A DNA stretch of 8,577 bases, from the NCBI GenBank assembly GCA_017989575.1, contig JAGNPP010000095.1:1-8577 (forward strand). Direction: 5' to 3'. Source of the DNA: Chryseobacterium sp. Its GTDB lineage: Bacteria > Bacteroidota > Bacteroidia > Flavobacteriales > Weeksellaceae. This document shows, piece after piece, positions 6,273 through 8,577 of this stretch. The position numbers and the translations under genes were made by a program. Below the pieces are notes generated by a model. That model had not been told where the DNA came from, searched no databases, and was given only the letters and a program-made list of their open reading frames with translations. How positions within the stretch are numbered: position 1 is the stretch's first letter; every line of letters starts with the position of its first letter.

Positions 6273-7076
6273 TTATTTGTTCAATTCCTTAGCACGATTT
6301 TCCGCAGCCAAGATTCCTTTTTTTAGGATTGATTTTAATTCGTTTTCATCAAAAGTTTTCAGGGCAGCTTCCGTAGTTCCGCCTTTAGATGCGACGTCTT
6401 TGATTAATTCTTCCAAAGATTTATCAGAATTATTGATGAGGTGATACGCGCCCAACATTGTCTGTTTTACGAAAAGTTTCGAAAGATTTTCATCGATTCC
6501 CATTTCTGTTCCTGCTTTTATCATCGCATCGATGATGTAATAGAAATACGCTGGTCCACTTCCGGAAAGTGCCGTTACGCCGTCCAAAAGGCTCTCGTCT
6601 TCCAAATAAACTGAACGTCCGGTAGAATTTAATAATCTTTCGACGTTCATTAATTCTGAGAAAGAAATTCCGTCTGCAGCCGTGTAACCCGTGATTCCCA
6701 TTCCCAAAAGAGTAGGGGAATTGGGCATTGCTCGAACCACGAATTTATGATTCAAAAGTTTCTGAATTTTTTCGATGGAAATTCCCGCCATTATCGATAA
6801 AACCAAAGATTTTTCTGAAATTTTGAAAGACAAATTTTCCGCAACGAAAGTGAAATCCTGAGGCTTCACAGCGATGATTATTAAATCAGCTTCCAGATTT
6901 TTGATTTCGTCAAACGTCGAGATTTCTGAATCTGGAAAAGATTCTTTTATTTTGATTTTTTTGTTTTCATTTCTGGTGATGAGGTGGAGATTTTGTGGTT
7001 TTATCAATTCATATTTCAAGAATGATTTTGAAAATGATAAACCCATATTTCCTGCGCCGAGAACTGCTATTTTCAT
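6273..7076 (-). CDS. proC: Pyrroline-5-carboxylate reductase ProC
   Basis: ProC catalyses the last step of proline synthesis, the NAD(P)H-dependent reduction of pyrroline-5-carboxylate to proline, in the cytoplasm. The 267-residue length is normal. The Rossmann dinucleotide-binding loop GAGNMG lies at 7-12, followed by AVKPQD at 69-74, RAMPNSP at 115-121, the substrate and dimer region SGSGPAYFYY at 171-180, and the family signature ASKGGTTEAAL at 229-239. In many species the last motif reads SPGGTT; the Lys is a familiar flavobacterial variant. The gene is the last of a minus-strand group, starting 22 bp after the FrnE-like stop, with no good promoter in that gap. It is therefore probably transcribed from upstream of murB. 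It ends almost against the tandem repeat that separates it from the VanZ-like gene, and no terminator hairpin with a T run is seen. Confidence 0.96.
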   Translation of the reverse strand: MKIAVLGAGNMGLSFSKSFLKYELIKPQNLHLITRNENKKIKIKESFPDSEISTFDEIKNLEADLIIIAVKPQDFTFVAENLSFKISEKSLVLSIMAGISIEKIQKLLNHKFVVRAMPNSPTLLGMGITGYTAADGISFSELMNVERLLNSTGRSVYLEDESLLDGVTALSGSGPAYFYYIIDAMIKAGTEMGIDENLSKLFVKQTMLGAYHLINNSDKSLEELIKDVASKGGTTEAALKTFDENELKSILKKGILAAENRAKELNK

Positions 7077-7098
7077 ATTTGTGTTTCTGTTTTATTGA

Positions 7099-7800
7099 TT
7101 AACAATTCCCATCAACATCACAAGAATCACCTTCTTCAATAATCTTTAATTCTGAATTAGATTCAGAAAACTCTGACCAACTTTTTTCCAAAACCTCCGA
7201 AAATAAATGCGTTGGTTGAGCTCCCGAAATGGCGTATTTTTGATTGAATACAAAAAACGGAACGCCTCGAATTCCAAGATTTGACGCTTCTGAAATGTCA
7301 TTGTTTACAAGGTCTGACAATTGTTCAAAATTTACTGCGTTTTGGATTTCTTCATTAGAAAATCCGATTTTATTTCCAATTTCTGAAAGCACTTCAACGT
7401 CATCAATATCTTTTCCCGATTTGAAATAAGCCTCAAAAAGAAGTTCTTCCATTTCAGTCGCTTTTCCTTTTTCTTTTGCGAGTTGAACCAGCATTTGACT
7501 TTTGAAAGAATTAGAAACCTTCACGTCATCAAAATTAAAATCGATGCCAGCATTTTTTCCAGATTGAATCAGATTTTCGTGCATCTGCATAATTTGAGCC
7601 ATCGGAAAACCTTTCACTTCAGACAGATATTCGTAATGATTTTTGGTCAAATCGGTTTTCATATTCGGGTCGAGTTGGAACGAATGCCAATTGACTTCGA
7701 TTTTATCATTCTGAGAAAATTCTTGAAGCGCTTTTTCAAAATTTCTTTTTCCGATGAAACAAAACGGACAACGTGTGTCGCTCCAAATATCTACTTTCAT
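7099..7800 (-). CDS. DsbA-family oxidoreductase, FrnE-like (cytoplasmic)
   Basis: This 233-residue thioredoxin-fold protein belongs to the DsbA/FrnE group. The N-terminal strand MKVDIWSDTRCPFCFIGK contains the redox pair C11-x2-C14. An inserted helical domain follows (about 55-170), and the cis-proline loop GIRGVPFFVF has P181. No signal peptide or lipobox is present, so the protein should act in the cytoplasm, unlike periplasmic DsbA. The tail ends GDSCDVDGNC, a second cysteine pair C227-x5-C233 at the very C-terminus. Deinococcus radiodurans FrnE is known to have an extra C-terminal cysteine pair (CX4C) besides CXXC, so a similar regulatory or resolving role is plausible. Such proteins may act as disulfide oxidoreductases or isomerases, and the substrate is unknown. 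The gene lies 5 bp downstream of the hypothetical protein gene and 22 bp upstream of proC, within the murB operon. Confidence 0.9.
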   Translation of the reverse strand: MKVDIWSDTRCPFCFIGKRNFEKALQEFSQNDKIEVNWHSFQLDPNMKTDLTKNHYEYLSEVKGFPMAQIMQMHENLIQSGKNAGIDFNFDDVKVSNSFKSQMLVQLAKEKGKATEMEELLFEAYFKSGKDIDDVEVLSEIGNKIGFSNEEIQNAVNFEQLSDLVNNDISEASNLGIRGVPFFVFNQKYAISGAQPTHLFSEVLEKSWSEFSESNSELKIIEEGDSCDVDGNC

Positions 7801-7805
7801 TTTTG

Positions 7806-8357
7806 TTATTTTAAATATTTTCTAAAAGTCTTAGAATAATTATCATTAAAGTTAATCAATTCGATGTTTTTAAAAGAAATGACATCTGGTTTTTTATAGA
7901 TTTTCCCAGTTGCGCTGTAATTTTGAATCGTCACAGATTTGTCATTCACCTCTAAAATTTCACCAATCGAAAATACATCTTTCTTCTTTTTTTTGCTCTC
8001 TACAATACAGTGGAAATCCTGTTTTTTAATCGATTTGAAAAGTGATTCAAAATCGTTTAAAGCAGTTTTGTCTATGATTTTATGATTCAGTTTTATGAGA
8101 TTTTCTTCATTGTAGATCGTCTTTTTTGCTTTGTCAAATTTATTGTGTCGAATACTTCTTACAGTTTCGTAGGGAATAATCTTGATTCCATCCAATGAAA
8201 AGTCACCAGCTTCTTCAATCATTAAAAATTCATCAGAATATTTTACAATAAATCCAAATATTGAAGAATCATCAAAGAGACTGACTTTGACGAAATTAAC
8301 TTTGTCTATATGCTTCTGGATTAATTTTTCAAATTCTTTTTCAGATAATTCTCCCAT
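7806..8357 (-). CDS. Hypothetical protein with two tandem small beta-barrel-like halves
   Basis: I do not recognise this 183-residue protein by name. It has no signal peptide, membrane helix or cysteine-rich motif (its only Cys is C117), is rich in Lys, Ile and Asp, and should be cytoplasmic. It appears internally duplicated. Residues about 20-82 (VSLFDDSSIFGFIVKYSDEF, then IIPYETVRSIRHNKFDKAKKT) and about 115-183 (FSIGEILEVNDKSVTIQNYS, then VISFKNIELINFNDNYSKTF) share the same order: short beta strands with a central glycine, a strand ending I..IP/ISF, an 'xxIxxI' strand and a basic tail. The halves are joined by a helical linker (about 84-112). Such strand patterns resemble Sm/SH3-like barrels, so RNA or protein binding is possible, but this is inference. 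The gene lies 9 bp after murB and 5 bp before the FrnE-like gene. Confidence 0.8.
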   Translation of the reverse strand: MGELSEKEFEKLIQKHIDKVNFVKVSLFDDSSIFGFIVKYSDEFLMIEEAGDFSLDGIKIIPYETVRSIRHNKFDKAKKTIYNEENLIKLNHKIIDKTALNDFESLFKSIKKQDFHCIVESKKKKKDVFSIGEILEVNDKSVTIQNYSATGKIYKKPDVISFKNIELINFNDNYSKTFRKYLK

Positions 8358-8366
8358 TTTTTCACT

Positions 8367-8577
8367 TTAAATTATATTCACTTCTCGTTCCAATTCAATC
8401 CCATATTTTTCTTTTACGGAATCAATAATCATTGTCGAGAAATCGAAAATCTCTTTTCCAGTCGCATTTCCAGTTGCATTGATGATGACCAAAGCCTGCA
8501 ATTTGTGCGAAGCTACATTTCCGATTTGTTTCCCTTTCCAGCCACATTGTTCAATCAGCCAGCCAGCAGGAACTTTC
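8367..8577 (-). CDS. murB: UDP-N-acetylenolpyruvoylglucosamine reductase MurB, C-terminal part (5' end outside window)
   Basis: The last 69 residues of MurB are present, ending at TAA 8369-8367. MurB is the FAD-dependent cytoplasmic enzyme that reduces UDP-GlcNAc-enolpyruvate to UDP-MurNAc, the second committed step of peptidoglycan synthesis. The fragment contains the strongly conserved VPAGWLIEQCGWKGKQIGN, then HKLQALVIINATGNATGKEI, and the ending KEKYGIELEREVNII. The Glu of the final EREV corresponds, by recalled alignment, to the catalytic proton-donor Glu near the C-terminus of E. coli MurB (E325). The form is closer to the E. coli-like type I proteins. The frame is open to the right edge, so the gene is cut by the window, not broken. 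It heads a minus-strand operon with the hypothetical, FrnE-like and proC genes; the promoter lies outside. Confidence 0.93.
   Translation of the reverse strand, partial: KVPAGWLIEQCGWKGKQIGNVASHKLQALVIINATGNATGKEIFDFSTMIIDSVKEKYGIELEREVNII

Noticed and set aside
6268..6281. Small hairpin (AACAA/TTGTT) as a terminator between the VanZ-like gene and proC
   Set aside because: It is only five mostly A-T pairs, with no T tract in either direction.
7483..7839. 118-residue plus-strand frame opposite the FrnE-like gene
   Set aside because: It mirrors the coding strand of a well-supported thioredoxin-fold gene. Its composition is that of a shadow frame.
7987..7994. Run of eight T (A8 in the coding strand) in the hypothetical gene as a phase-variation site
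   Set aside because: It encodes a Lys run in an AT-rich genome, is of modest length, and the frame is intact on both sides. There is no independent sign of switching.
1..8577. Mobile element, prophage, CRISPR array or defence system
   Set aside because: No transposase, integrase, phage, Cas or toxin-antitoxin proteins, no spaced repeats and no attachment-site-like duplications were seen. All larger genes are familiar housekeeping or membrane families.

Overview
The window looks like chromosomal housekeeping DNA from a member of the Bacteroidota, most likely the class Flavobacteriia and close to Chryseobacterium. Four signs point there. The DNA is AT-rich. The start codons lack clear Shine-Dalgarno sequences and instead follow A-rich leaders. 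Promoters have the Bacteroidota -7 form TAnnTTTG. The proteins have flavobacterial flavour, for example the N-terminus of the RelA/SpoT protein and the SKGGTTEAAL signature of ProC. No tRNA, rRNA, CRISPR array, insertion sequence or phage gene was found, and no gene-free stretch exceeds 300 bases.

Layout from left to right. On the plus strand, the tail of an unidentified acidic protein (2-118) is followed 3 bp later by a PAP2-type membrane phosphatase (122-694). This pair converges on rlmH (705-1178, minus). rlmH shares a very tight divergent promoter region with a YihY/BrkB-family membrane protein (1209-2132, plus). A 36-residue lysine-rich microprotein (2218-2328, plus) follows, with a strong intrinsic terminator whose stem extends into the end of nhaA. 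The minus-strand pair rel-nhaA (5713 to 2349) overlaps by 4 bp as ATGA, so the bifunctional ppGpp synthetase/hydrolase is probably translationally coupled to the Na+/H+ antiporter. A VanZ-like membrane protein (5802-6245, plus) is divergent from rel and ends inside a short 14-bp tandem repeat. From the right edge runs a compact minus-strand operon: murB (partial), a two-domain hypothetical protein, a FrnE/DsbA-type oxidoreductase and proC, with gaps of 9, 5 and 22 bp.

Functionally the genes cover envelope building (PAP2 phosphatase, MurB, perhaps VanZ and YihY), ribosome maturation (RlmH), the stringent response (Rel), ion and pH homeostasis (NhaA), thiol redox (FrnE-like) and proline synthesis (ProC). 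No clearly new multi-gene system is visible. The points worth a second look are the lysine-rich microprotein, the 14-bp repeat between vanZ and proC, the duplicated small-barrel protein, the rel-nhaA coupling, and the nested divergent promoters at rlmH/yihY.
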